From Rhizobium sp. (lineage in GTDB: Bacteria > Pseudomonadota > Alphaproteobacteria > Rhizobiales > Rhizobiaceae), in contig JAQGJP010000056.1 in assembly GCA_028290545.1 (NCBI GenBank), positions 103,711 through 167,710 of the forward strand: a DNA stretch of 64,000 nucleotides. Reading direction: 5' to 3'. The notes under the pieces were generated by a model, which had not been told where the DNA came from, did not search any database, and saw only the letters and a list, made by a program, of their open reading frames with translations. The translations under genes were made by a program, and so were the position numbers. How positions within the stretch are numbered: the stretch's first letter is position 1; every line of letters starts with the position of its first letter. Positions 17,092 to 25,654 of this stretch are shown piece after piece.

Positions 17092-17469
17092 ATGATGATA
17101 AAGTTGCTTGCCGTTGCACTGACGATCGCCTTCCCGCTTGCTTCAGGAGTGGCACAGGCGGCATCGCCGATGGGCCAATGGGCACGCGGAGATGGCAATG
17201 CCAAAGTCCGGCTTGCACAATGCGGTGCCAACATCTGTGCGACCAACACCTGGATCAAGCCGGGAACGCCAAGCGAAAAGGCCGGCGACGTGCTGGTGAT
17301 GAAGGTCGCGCCGGTATCGGACTCTCAGTATTCCGGCTCGGCTTTCGATCCGCAGCGCAACATGAACTACAAGATCACCCTGACCCTGAACGGCGACACG
17401 ATGACGACAAAGGGATGTGTTCTGGGCGGCCTGCTGTGCAAGGGCGTCAACTGGACGAAGATCAAGTGA
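17092..17469 (+). CDS. Secreted DUF2147 protein
   Basis: This 125-residue protein has a signal peptide (MMIKLLAVALTIAFPLASGV, cleavage after AQA) and then the DUF2147 core: ASPMGQWARGDGNAKVRLAQC, a cysteine pair CGANIC, YKITLTLNGDTMTTKGCVLGGLLCKGVNW. It is periplasmic and of unknown role, but recurrent beside CFA/DUF1365 genes. AAGGAGA precedes the ATG; a second ATG follows directly. The gap to the CFA gene is 27 bases. Confidence 0.85.
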   Translation: MMIKLLAVALTIAFPLASGVAQAASPMGQWARGDGNAKVRLAQCGANICATNTWIKPGTPSEKAGDVLVMKVAPVSDSQYSGSAFDPQRNMNYKITLTLNGDTMTTKGCVLGGLLCKGVNWTKIK

Positions 17470-17495
17470 TGCAGGTCTGTTGAACCGGAGCGCAG

Positions 17496-17900
17496 ATGAA
17501 AACCTACATCGTTTCCTATGTCATCACGCTGATCGCGTTTGTGGCCATTGATTTCATCTGGCTCAGCAGCATGGCGAATGTGCTTTATCGTCCGACCATG
17601 GGCGATATGCTGGCGGCACAGTTTCGTGTGGCGCCAGCCGTGATCTTCTACCTGATCTTTGTCGCAGGACTGACCTTTTTCGCGGTTCGCCCGGCGATTG
17701 CGGAGGGAAGCATCGGCACCGCGCTTGCCTATGGCGCCGCCATCGGTTTCGTTGCCTATGCCACCTATGACCTGACCAATCAGGCGACACTCAAGAACTG
17801 GTCGACGACACTGACGATCGCCGACCTGATCTGGGGATCGGCGCTTTCCGCGGCCGCTGCCGGCATTGCAACATGGCTCACCCCGAAGCTGGCGGGTTGA
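17496..17900 (+). CDS. DUF2177 membrane protein
   Basis: This 134-residue inner-membrane protein has four hydrophobic helices. It contains VAIDFIWLSSMANVLYRPTMGDML near the N terminus, AYGAAIGFVAYATYDLTNQATL and WGSALSAAAAGIATWL, matching DUF2177. Its function is unknown; it is often linked with stress-responsive sigma loci and fatty-acid modification genes. It ends the rightward operon and stops 7 bases before the convergent FG-GAP gene, leaving no room for a terminator. Confidence 0.85.
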   Translation: MKTYIVSYVITLIAFVAIDFIWLSSMANVLYRPTMGDMLAAQFRVAPAVIFYLIFVAGLTFFAVRPAIAEGSIGTALAYGAAIGFVAYATYDLTNQATLKNWSTTLTIADLIWGSALSAAAAGIATWLTPKLAG

Positions 17901-17907
17901 GCGAACT

Positions 17908-19509
17908 TTACTTCGGCGTCCATGCCTTTACCGGCTTGTCGCGTTCGATGATATAAAAGCTGTTTGCGCTGACGTCTTGCCACTCGCCCGTCTTGCCATC
18001 CGGCCAGATGACCCGGATCTCGGTCCTGGCAAGCTTGTCGATGCCGAAATGCCGCCAGCCGAGTTCGCCACCGGCATGGCCGCCGCCAACGGTGATTTCG
18101 CGTCGCATGGTGACGCCATCGCACTTGACCTCGACCCAGGCGCCGATCGCATCGCGGTTTGCACCCGGCTGCTGGAGTTTCATCTCGATCCAGTTGCCGG
18201 CATTGCTGCTGGTATTGCGCCAGAGCTGCGCATCGACCCAGCGATTGACGACCACAAGGTCCATCAGTCCATCAAGATTGAAATCGGTGACCGCAGCACC
18301 CCGGGCGACATTCATGCTCACAATGCCGGCCTTGTCGCCGACTTCCTGGAACTTGCCGTCGGGCAGTTGCAGCAGAAGATTATTGGGGTCTTTCCTGGCG
18401 AAATCCTCCATCTCGGCCACATTGCCCTTGGCGATGAACAGGTCCACCATGCCGTCATTGTTGACGTCTTCGAACTGGGTGTGCCAGGCGGTGCTCGGAT
18501 GCCAGTCGCCGCCGGTATAGGGTCGGTGAGCGGTGACGCCCTTGGCGAAGGCGATGTCCGCATAGGAAGGCTTGGGCTTGCCGTCCTTGGGAATGTCGGC
18601 CAGCGACTGCAGCTTGTTGTCGGCCATCGATGTCAGGAAATATTCCGGGTAGCCGTCGAAATTGAGATCGTAGCCGGCGATGCCCATGCCCCAGATGCGC
18701 AGGTATCGCCAGCCTTCGGCGAGCGTGTAGAGCGCAGGCGGCTTGCCCGGTTCGATCTTCCACATCTGCTCCTGGCCGCCTTTGTAATATTCGCGGTCGT
18801 TGGAAACGCGCAGGCTCGGCGTGCCCGAGCGGTTCCAGTCGGTGAACAGCATCGACAGCGGGCAGAAGCTGGGCTTCAGCGCCAAAGGCTTGGCGAATTT
18901 CTGTCCATCGGGCCGGATCAGCCAGTTGTCGGTACAGGTGCCCCAGGGATAGGTGTCTTCATTGCGGTCGACATAGGTTCCGATCGCAAGCGTCGGCCAG
19001 TCCGAACCGCGCTCCCATGTGGCGGCAAACGACGTCGACCAGAAGTCGCCGCCGTTGAAGGCCCATTTCTCGTTGGCGCGCTCGAACCTGCAGCCGCCCA
19101 GCCCGCGCATGACGACATTCTCGCCGACCCGGAGCAAGACAAGGTCGGTGAGCCCGTCCGCATCGACATCCAGCGGATAGGCGCCGGTCACAGCATCGAG
19201 TTCGAGGCCGCTCTTCTCGGTCACGAACTTCAGCGCGCCACCGCGCCTGCTGGCATTGCGATAGAACTTGGCCGGCTTTTCGCCGCCGGCAAGAAACATG
19301 TCCGGAAAGCCGTCATCGTTGCAGTCGAAGGTCGCTGCACCGCCGCCGACCATGTATTGCCAGTCGCCAGCATAAATGCTGTCGATGCCGGCGCTCGCGG
19401 TTTCCTCAGTAAAGGTCGGAATGGCCACTTTGCCTTCGGCGGCTTGCACGACTGCCGGGACTGCCAGACCCATGGCCAACACAGCAAAGCTAAGGGAAAC
19501 AATGCGCAT
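17908..19509 (-). CDS. Secreted FG-GAP/VCBS-repeat protein with ASPIC/UnbV domain
   Basis: This 533-residue exported protein has a signal peptide (MRIVSLSFAVLAMGLAVPAV, cleavage near QAA). It carries at least five calcium-binding D-x-D-x-DG loops typical of an integrin-like beta-propeller: DCNDDGFPDMF, DVDADGLTDLV, DLNFDGYPEYF, DVNNDGMVDLF and DFNLDGLMDLV. The last ~90 residues form an ASPIC/UnbV domain (IGAWVEVKCDG to EIRVIWPDGKTGEW). It follows the haloperoxidase-type gene by 3 bases and is surely co-transcribed. It may be a scaffold or partner for that enzyme; the role is inferred from position. Confidence 0.88.
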   Translation of the reverse strand: MRIVSLSFAVLAMGLAVPAVVQAAEGKVAIPTFTEETASAGIDSIYAGDWQYMVGGGAATFDCNDDGFPDMFLAGGEKPAKFYRNASRRGGALKFVTEKSGLELDAVTGAYPLDVDADGLTDLVLLRVGENVVMRGLGGCRFERANEKWAFNGGDFWSTSFAATWERGSDWPTLAIGTYVDRNEDTYPWGTCTDNWLIRPDGQKFAKPLALKPSFCPLSMLFTDWNRSGTPSLRVSNDREYYKGGQEQMWKIEPGKPPALYTLAEGWRYLRIWGMGIAGYDLNFDGYPEYFLTSMADNKLQSLADIPKDGKPKPSYADIAFAKGVTAHRPYTGGDWHPSTAWHTQFEDVNNDGMVDLFIAKGNVAEMEDFARKDPNNLLLQLPDGKFQEVGDKAGIVSMNVARGAAVTDFNLDGLMDLVVVNRWVDAQLWRNTSSNAGNWIEMKLQQPGANRDAIGAWVEVKCDGVTMRREITVGGGHAGGELGWRHFGIDKLARTEIRVIWPDGKTGEWQDVSANSFYIIERDKPVKAWTPK

Positions 19510-19512
19510 CGA

Positions 19513-20835
19513 CTATCTCCTGGTGATGAGTGCATTGGTATAGGCGCCAATGCATTTGCCCTGCTGCAGGCCTTGAACAATAGCGGCACGGTAATGGATG
19601 CCGCCATAGAGCCGCGAGATCCCGGCTTCCTCGGCGGCGTCCCAGAAGCTCTTGTATTTGCGAGGGATGAGGCCATCGGCCTCGTGCGTATGGTCCTCAA
19701 ACGCGTAGTTTTCGCCAAACAGCTTGGCGAGCACCACGGCCGCCGCTCCCGACTGGGTCGAATGGCCGCTCGGGTATTCCGGGAAGGGCGGCGTGATCAG
19801 CAGCGCTTCCCATTTCGGATCGATCAGCCGCTTTATGTAGCTGATCGGCCGCACGAGGTCGTATTTGAATTTGGCATCCCAGCAGCCGATGAACGCATCG
19901 GCCACGGTGACACCCAGAAGCGCCTGGACCTCGACCATCCTTTCGACATCGGCATGGTCTTTTTCAAGAGCCGCCATGGCGATCGAAATCCAGTGGCCGG
20001 GCGGCGTCGGCGACAGCATCGGGTCATCCGACCAGAAGCGGGCGATGGCGCGCTGGTCCGGCGTCAATGTGTTGACGGTGTCGTAGACCTCGAGCGCTTC
20101 CTTGTAGAACTCGGAATTCTTGTCCTCGCTGTATTCCAGCGGAGGTGGCAGCGGGCATGTCGCACCGTTGGGCGTGGCGAATGTGCGGTTCTTGCCCCAT
20201 CCGGGAAGCAGCGGGAATTGCTGTTGTGCGATCTTGCTCGTCGGCACCCAGTGCGCCGGACCGGCCGTCAGCTTGTATTCCAGCGGAAAGCCCATGTTCT
20301 CGATTCTGGCGCCGCCGTCGCTCATGGACCAGGCGAGAATGTGCTCGGCGACCGCCTTGCCGTGCTCCTCGCTGCGCGCGACGACATCGGCGGCAAGGCC
20401 CTTCGCGACATTCGCCTTCATCTTTTTCGACATGGCGGCAAGCGCGCGCTGCCCGGTCGGGCCGGTATGGGTGAAGAAATTCTGCACGGCAAACGAAATT
20501 GCCGCGTTCAGAACGACGCTCTCGTCATAGGTCTTGCCGGTTTGGCGTTGCGGCACCGGCGTCAGCTCGTGCAACTGGCCAGCCAGCGATTTCAAGTCTT
20601 TCGAGCCGGTCGCGGTCGCTTCAAACGAGGTGACGCCGAGATAGGCGAAGGCACGGCTGGCGACGGGGGGCGAATATGTGGGCGTGTGCCGAACAAGTTC
20701 AAGAACCAGTTTGTACCAGTTCTTCAGTACATCCTCGGGCGGCTTGCCGCCTGCATGAGCGGTCGCGCTCAATGCTGCCAGCCACGCCAGCGTGACGACC
20801 ACGAGCATTGAAATCGTATGACGAATGACTTTCAT
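19513..20835 (-). CDS. Vanadium-dependent haloperoxidase / PAP2-family phosphatase, secreted
   Basis: This 440-residue exported enzyme has a signal peptide ending near ATAHAGG. The vanadate/phosphate site is seen as PEYPSGHSTQSGAAAVVLAK (about residue 350) and the second motif SRLYGGIHYRAAIVQG near residue 412, where a lysine-bearing KWEALLITPP precedes the first. These residues serve halide oxidation by vanadate or phosphomonoester hydrolysis in PAP2 relatives; the length and export favour vanadium chloroperoxidase-like proteins. The ATG at 20835 was chosen over a GTG at 20841. True haloperoxidase activity is not proven by sequence. Confidence 0.82.
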   Translation of the reverse strand: MKVIRHTISMLVVVTLAWLAALSATAHAGGKPPEDVLKNWYKLVLELVRHTPTYSPPVASRAFAYLGVTSFEATATGSKDLKSLAGQLHELTPVPQRQTGKTYDESVVLNAAISFAVQNFFTHTGPTGQRALAAMSKKMKANVAKGLAADVVARSEEHGKAVAEHILAWSMSDGGARIENMGFPLEYKLTAGPAHWVPTSKIAQQQFPLLPGWGKNRTFATPNGATCPLPPPLEYSEDKNSEFYKEALEVYDTVNTLTPDQRAIARFWSDDPMLSPTPPGHWISIAMAALEKDHADVERMVEVQALLGVTVADAFIGCWDAKFKYDLVRPISYIKRLIDPKWEALLITPPFPEYPSGHSTQSGAAAVVLAKLFGENYAFEDHTHEADGLIPRKYKSFWDAAEEAGISRLYGGIHYRAAIVQGLQQGKCIGAYTNALITRR

Positions 20836-21028
20836 GAACACCCCCCCGAGCGTGCGGCCTTCCCAGCCTAAATCGATTAAGCATGGGTTTTGGTCATAAG
20901 CAAGAGGGTGCCGTCCGGACCGCTTACTTAAGACTATGGCGTATTCTTATTCCTTCCCTGTCAGCATTCGCGAGTGAAAACACGCGGCAAAGCAACTATG
21001 CCGCAGACAGGTGTAGTTGTAAGCCAAG

Positions 21029-21057
21029 TTGACAGGATTGCCGGTTTCCACTAACTT
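21029..21057 (+). promoter_or_regulatory. Sigma-70-like promoter of the rhamnose operon
   Basis: TTGACA (21029-21034), 17-base spacer, TAACTT (21052-21057), about 42 bases before the binding-protein start. The -35 is perfect, the -10 poor, as in many regulated rhizobial promoters. No clear operator palindrome was found in the 20836-21098 gap. Confidence 0.45.
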
Positions 21058-21098
21058 TTCTGCTGGCTGTCGGAGGACGGCCGGTGGAGGAGAAAATC

Positions 21099-22271
21099 AT
21101 GAAGAAAAGCATTCTGGCCGCGCTCGCGGTCACGTTGATGTCGGCTGTGCCCGTCTATGCCGAAGATTTCCACGGCTATGATCCCGCAACATTCGACAGT
21201 GCCATGCTGCCGGCCGAAAATCTCAAGGCCATGGTCACCGACACGATGAAAGTCACGCCGCCGAAGAACGGCAAGAACTACGTCATCGGCTTTGCCAACC
21301 TGGCGCGCGACGTTCCGTTCTGCGCACTGGTCGAGCAGGGCATCAAGGAGAATGCCGAAGCCGCCGGCATCGAACTCGTGGTTGCCGACAACAAGCTGGA
21401 CGGCGCGACCGCGCTGACCAATGCCGAGAGCTTCATCACCCGTGACGTCGATTTCGTCATCGAGTTCCAGACCGACGCGGCCTTCGGCGCGACGATCATG
21501 CAGAAGATGAACGATGCCGGCATCAAGGTCGTCGCCATCGATATTCCGATGCCGGGTGCCACCTTCTTCGGCGTCAACAATCCGCGTGCGGGCTTCATGG
21601 GCGGCGCCTATCTGGCCCAGGCGGCGATCGCCAGGTTCGGCCTCGACAAGGTCAAGCAGGGCTATTTCATCGAAGGCGAACTGCCGCAATCCGGCCCGAT
21701 CCCGGCCATGCGCACCGGCGGCCAGGTCGCGGGCTTTCTCGCGTCGGTTCCCGGTTTCGATGCATCGCATGTGCTGAAGTTCGATTCCAAGAACGTGCTG
21801 GAGGAAAGCTTCACCCAGACCAATTCGCTGCTCGGCAAGATCCCGGCCGACGTGCCGATCATGGGGACTGCGATCAACGACCAGGCGACGACCGGCATTC
21901 TCCGCGCCGTCAAGCAGGGTGGGCGCGAAAAGGACGTGCTGGTGGTCGGCCTCGGCGCCGATGAGAAGGATACGCTGGCCAACGAGCCGAATTTCGTGGC
22001 GTCCGTGGGGTCCTTTCCCGAACGCTACGGCAATGCGCTGATCCCGATCGCTCTGTCTACACTTGCCGGCAAGGCGATCCCGGATGCGGTGCTGATCAAC
22101 CATGTGATGGTCAACAAGCAGACGATCTGCAACTATTACAAGGACTACAAGTGCTCGACCGATCCTGAAATGAGCTACACCTTCCCGCAGAAGGAATTCG
22201 AGGCCTATCTCGCCACGCTCAAGGACGATCCGACGCTCAAGGATGTGCAGAACCTCGTGCCGACGAAATAA
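21099..22271 (+). CDS. Sugar ABC transporter periplasmic binding protein (probably L-rhamnose)
   Basis: This 390-residue secreted receptor has a signal peptide MKKSILAALAVTLMSAVP with cleavage after VYA. It is a ribose-type (family 4) periplasmic binding protein: YVIGFANLARDVPFCALVEQGIKENAEAAG, then VVAIDIPMPGATFFGVNN and GTAINDQATTGILRAV. The ATG at 21099 has GGTGGAGGAGA upstream. The downstream genes make L-rhamnose the most likely ligand. It is separated from the ATPase gene by a strong hairpin (22283-22316). Confidence 0.88.
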   Translation: MKKSILAALAVTLMSAVPVYAEDFHGYDPATFDSAMLPAENLKAMVTDTMKVTPPKNGKNYVIGFANLARDVPFCALVEQGIKENAEAAGIELVVADNKLDGATALTNAESFITRDVDFVIEFQTDAAFGATIMQKMNDAGIKVVAIDIPMPGATFFGVNNPRAGFMGGAYLAQAAIARFGLDKVKQGYFIEGELPQSGPIPAMRTGGQVAGFLASVPGFDASHVLKFDSKNVLEESFTQTNSLLGKIPADVPIMGTAINDQATTGILRAVKQGGREKDVLVVGLGADEKDTLANEPNFVASVGSFPERYGNALIPIALSTLAGKAIPDAVLINHVMVNKQTICNYYKDYKCSTDPEMSYTFPQKEFEAYLATLKDDPTLKDVQNLVPTK

Positions 22272-22282
22272 CGTCGCCGCAA

Positions 22283-22316
22283 GCAAGGCGCGGAATGTTT
22301 CCGCTCCGCGCCTTGC
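22283..22316. repeat. Intercistronic hairpin after the binding-protein gene
   Basis: An 11-bp stem (22283-22293 with 22306-22316) encloses a 12-base loop, 11 bases after the stop. A competing inner stem, GCGGAA (22290-22295) with TTCCGC (22299-22304), overlaps it, so two exclusive folds are possible. Confidence 0.6.
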
Positions 22317-22347
22317 CGAAATTCATTCCTGATCCGGGACTTCCAAC

Positions 22348-23904
22348 TTGAGTGCAGCGATCGAGACAATTATCGGCGGGGTCGCCCCGCGGCTGGCGAT
22401 GTCGGATATTTCGAAGAGCTTCGGCGGCGTCACCGTCCTGGCCGACGTTGCTTTCTCAGTGGCACCCGGCGAAGTTGTGGCGCTGCTCGGATCGAACGGC
22501 GCCGGCAAATCGACGCTGATGAAAATTCTCACCGGCGTCTATACCCGCGACGCGGGTTCGATTGCCATCGACGGCGAGGTGATCGATGCGGCGACGCCGC
22601 GCGAGGCGGCCGGCCGTGGCATCAGCTTCCTGCCGCAGGAAATATCGGTCATTCCGGATATGACGGTGGCCGAGAATATCTCGATCGCCGGACTTCCGAC
22701 CCGCAAGCGCCTGGGTTTCAATGTGATCGACCGGGGGCATGCCCGCCGTATCGCCAGCGATATCCTCGGTCAGCTCGGCTTTCCGCATATCAGCCCTGAC
22801 GCCTATGTCGGCGATCTTTCCGTCGCCGAACGGCGCATCGTCGAGATCGGCCGGGCGCTTGCATCGCATGCTTCGATCCTGGTCATGGACGAGCCGACGG
22901 CCTCGCTGACCGAACAGGAAGCGGCACTGATCTTCCGTATCATCCGGCGGCTGAAGACGCAGATGACCTCGGTGGTCTATATCTCGCACTACCTCAAGGA
23001 AGTGTTCGAAATCTCCGACCGGATCGAAGTGCTGCGCGACGGCAGGAATGCAGGCTCGTTCATTCCATCGCAGACCACGCCGGGCAAGGTGGTCGAGGCG
23101 ATGCTGGGCCGCGTGGCCGGCAAACTGTTTTCCGATCACACCCAGGGGCCGGCCCGCCCGCAGCCGTTGCTCGAGGTCAGGAACCTCATCACCCGCAACG
23201 GCCTCGACGACATCTCGCTGACGGTCGGCAAGGGGGAGATCGTCGGTGTCTTTGGCCTGGTCGGCTCCGGCGTCGAGCAACTGGGCCGGGCGATCTTCGG
23301 TGCCGATGGCGGCCGCTATTCAGGCACCATGATCTTCGACGGCAGGCCTTATGAGGCGATCAGCCCGCAACACGGCAAGAAGACCGGTATCGGCTTCGTT
23401 ACTGCGGAACGCAAGAAAGATGGCATCATCGCCGATCTCACCCTGCGGCAGAACCTCGTCGCACCCTTCCAGCGGCGCCATGGCAGCGGCCTGTTCACAT
23501 CCAAGGTTCGCGAGACTGCCCAGACCGAACACTGGATCAGGAACCTCAGGATCAAGACCAACGGTCCCGAGCAGGAAATGCGCACGCTCTCCGGCGGCAA
23601 CCAGCAGAAGGTCTGCGTCGCCCGCTGGCTCGATCCCTCGGTCAGGATGCTGATCCTCGAGGAGCCGACCCGTGGCGTCGATGTCGGCGCCCGCCGCGAA
23701 CTTTATCTCGAGCTTGCAAAGCTGGCAAAACAGGGCCTGGCGATCCTGGTGCTCTCCTCCGATGTCGAGGAGGTCGCAGGGCTTTGCGACCGTTCACTGG
23801 TGATCGACCGTGGCACGATCGTCGCCCGTTTCGATGACGGCGTCGAAGCCGGCCGCCTGATGGAAGCCACCGCCACACCCGCGCATAACGGACAGCAAAC
23901 ATGA
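22348..23904 (+). CDS. Sugar ABC transporter ATPase, tandem-domain (RbsA/XylG type)
   Basis: This 518-residue protein has two ATPase domains. The first has Walker A GSNGAGKST near residue 51 and LSVAERRIVEIGRAL; the second has a degenerate Walker A (GLVGSGVEQLG) and signature LSGGNQQKVCVARWL, as usual in this family. The frame begins at a TTG (22348) with a weak GGGA; an ATG at 22399 (MSDISKSFGG) would remove 17 residues and is a fair alternative start. It energises the single permease at 23901 for the probable L-rhamnose importer. Confidence 0.9.
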   Translation: MSAAIETIIGGVAPRLAMSDISKSFGGVTVLADVAFSVAPGEVVALLGSNGAGKSTLMKILTGVYTRDAGSIAIDGEVIDAATPREAAGRGISFLPQEISVIPDMTVAENISIAGLPTRKRLGFNVIDRGHARRIASDILGQLGFPHISPDAYVGDLSVAERRIVEIGRALASHASILVMDEPTASLTEQEAALIFRIIRRLKTQMTSVVYISHYLKEVFEISDRIEVLRDGRNAGSFIPSQTTPGKVVEAMLGRVAGKLFSDHTQGPARPQPLLEVRNLITRNGLDDISLTVGKGEIVGVFGLVGSGVEQLGRAIFGADGGRYSGTMIFDGRPYEAISPQHGKKTGIGFVTAERKKDGIIADLTLRQNLVAPFQRRHGSGLFTSKVRETAQTEHWIRNLRIKTNGPEQEMRTLSGGNQQKVCVARWLDPSVRMLILEEPTRGVDVGARRELYLELAKLAKQGLAILVLSSDVEEVAGLCDRSLVIDRGTIVARFDDGVEAGRLMEATATPAHNGQQT

Positions 23905-24902
23905 GCAAGGTCGAACCATCCATGTCCACGCACGATGCGCGCCCCGGCATGTTCAAAGGCATCCTCAAATCGCCGACCGCATCGAGCGTGCTGATCCTGC
24001 TCGGCTTCTATGTCGTGCTGCTGGTCGTCTTTTCCGTGTTGTCGCCCTATTTCATGACGCTGCGCAACATGCTGGCGATCAGTTCCAACGTCGCCTTCAT
24101 CGGCCTGATGGCGGCGGCCGGAACGCCGCTGATCATTGCCGGCGGGCTCGATCTGTCGGTCGCGGCAGTCGCCGGGCTTACCGGCGTGGTCATCGCCGTA
24201 CTCTATTCGCTGGGCGTCCCGGTCTGGATCGCGGTCCTCATTGCCGTGCTGATCGGCGCATGTGTCGGAGCGGTTAACGGGTTGCTCGCGACTTTCCTCA
24301 AGCTCAATCCGCTGATCGTCACGCTCGGCACGATGAGCATCGTCTCCGGGTTTGCCCTGATCCTGACGGGCGGCCTCACCAAACCGCTGATGATCGATGG
24401 CTTCAACTGGATCGGCTCGGGCCGGCTGTTCGGCGTTCCTGTGCCGGCGGTACTGATGGTGGTCGTCTATATCCTGCTCGCCGTGGTCATGCGCAACACC
24501 CGCTTTGGCCGCTATGTCTTCGCCGCCGGCGGCAATGCAGAGGCGAGCCGTCTGCTTGGCTTGCCCGTGCAACCGGTACAGATCGCGCTCTACATCATTT
24601 CGGCCGTGAGCGGCGCGGTTGCCGGCACCATGCTCGCCGCCATGCTGGGCGCGGCGGCGCCGAATGCCGCGGCGTCGCATCTTCTGACCGTCATCGCCGC
24701 GATCATTCTCGGCGGCACCAGCCTGCAGGGCGGGCGCGGCTCCGTCTGGGGCACGCTGGTTGCGGTGCTGATCCTCGGCACGCTCAACAACGGCTTGACG
24801 TTGCTCGATGTTTCCAGCTTCTGGCAGGATGTCACGCGCGGCGTCGTGCTATTGCTCGCCGTTGGCGTCGATCAGGTCCGCCGCCAGATCCAGGAGAAAT
24901 GA
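23901..24902 (+). CDS. Sugar ABC transporter permease (RbsC type)
   Basis: This 333-residue inner-membrane protein has about nine hydrophobic segments. The family-2 permease hallmarks are visible: AGGLDLSVAAVAGLTGVV, LKLNPLIVTLGTMSIVSG and the C-terminal ILGGTSLQGGRGSVWGTLVAVLILGTLNNGL. It overlaps the ATPase gene by 4 bases (ATGA) and the regulator gene by one base or more. Only one permease is encoded, so it probably forms a homodimer. Confidence 0.9.
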   Translation: MSKVEPSMSTHDARPGMFKGILKSPTASSVLILLGFYVVLLVVFSVLSPYFMTLRNMLAISSNVAFIGLMAAAGTPLIIAGGLDLSVAAVAGLTGVVIAVLYSLGVPVWIAVLIAVLIGACVGAVNGLLATFLKLNPLIVTLGTMSIVSGFALILTGGLTKPLMIDGFNWIGSGRLFGVPVPAVLMVVVYILLAVVMRNTRFGRYVFAAGGNAEASRLLGLPVQPVQIALYIISAVSGAVAGTMLAAMLGAAAPNAAASHLLTVIAAIILGGTSLQGGRGSVWGTLVAVLILGTLNNGLTLLDVSSFWQDVTRGVVLLLAVGVDQVRRQIQEK

Positions 24903-25639
24903 TGAACACGATCAAGGTTTTCGAGGATCTCGAACCCTTCAGCCGCAAGCCGGTGTCCGAGCGTGTCGCCAACCGGCTGCTGGAGCTTATCCGCACCGGC
25001 AACCTCAAGGCCGGCGACAAGCTGCCGACGGAAAACGAGCTCGCGGCGGCGATGCAGGTGTCGCGGCCGGTGGTGCGGGAAGCGTTGCGCGGCCTGTCCA
25101 TACTCGGCATCGTCGAGAGCCGGCAGGGTGGCCGCTGCTACGTCACCGACCTCTCGCCCTCGCGGCTTGTCGCACCGATCCAGATGGTCATCGCCATCGA
25201 CGAGAGCAATGTGGATGCGCTCTATGAGGCGCGCATATCGGTGGAGGGCGAAATCCTCAAGCTTGCCGCCGAGCGCGTCACCGATATCCAGCTTGCGAGA
25301 CTGAAGGAAATGGTCAAGGCGGGCTATGAGCTGGCTGCCATCGACGGTACGGGCTTCCGGGTGCTGGATCTTGAGTTCCACCAGTTGCTTATGGAGATAT
25401 CCGGCAATCCGTTCCTGGAGCGCATCGCGCGCTCGCTCTATGACCTCGGCATCGAATATCGTCGTGTTGCATCCGAGACGCCGGGTGTCATCGCGCGCTC
25501 CGCCGCCGAACATGATGCGATCGTCAAGGCGCTCGAAACGCGCGATCCCGACCGCGCGGCCGAGGCCATGCGCACGCATCTGATGAGTATTGCCCGGACC
25601 ACCTATGACGCCATGAAAACCCTTGGCCAGCCGAAGTAA
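24902..25639 (+). CDS. FadR/GntR-family transcriptional regulator of the rhamnose operon
   Basis: This 245-residue protein has an N-terminal winged helix (VSERVANRLLELIRTGNLKAGDKLPTENELAAAMQVSRPVVREALRGL) and a C-terminal all-helical FCD ligand domain, with LEFHQLLMEISGNPFLERI and AEHDAIVKALETRD providing metal-ligand histidines. Two ATGs occur in tandem (24899, 24902); CAGGAGA is better spaced from the second. It sits inside the operon it probably controls, with a sugar or sugar acid as effector. Confidence 0.88.
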   Translation: MNTIKVFEDLEPFSRKPVSERVANRLLELIRTGNLKAGDKLPTENELAAAMQVSRPVVREALRGLSILGIVESRQGGRCYVTDLSPSRLVAPIQMVIAIDESNVDALYEARISVEGEILKLAAERVTDIQLARLKEMVKAGYELAAIDGTGFRVLDLEFHQLLMEISGNPFLERIARSLYDLGIEYRRVASETPGVIARSAAEHDAIVKALETRDPDRAAEAMRTHLMSIARTTYDAMKTLGQPK

Positions 25640-25654
25640 AAGCGGGAGGATGGA

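Noticed and set aside
17866-20811. A 981-codon open frame antisense to the FG-GAP and haloperoxidase-type genes
   Set aside because: It is a GC-rich shadow: composition is Arg/Gly/His-rich with no domain, while the opposite strand encodes two complete exported proteins with clear motifs.
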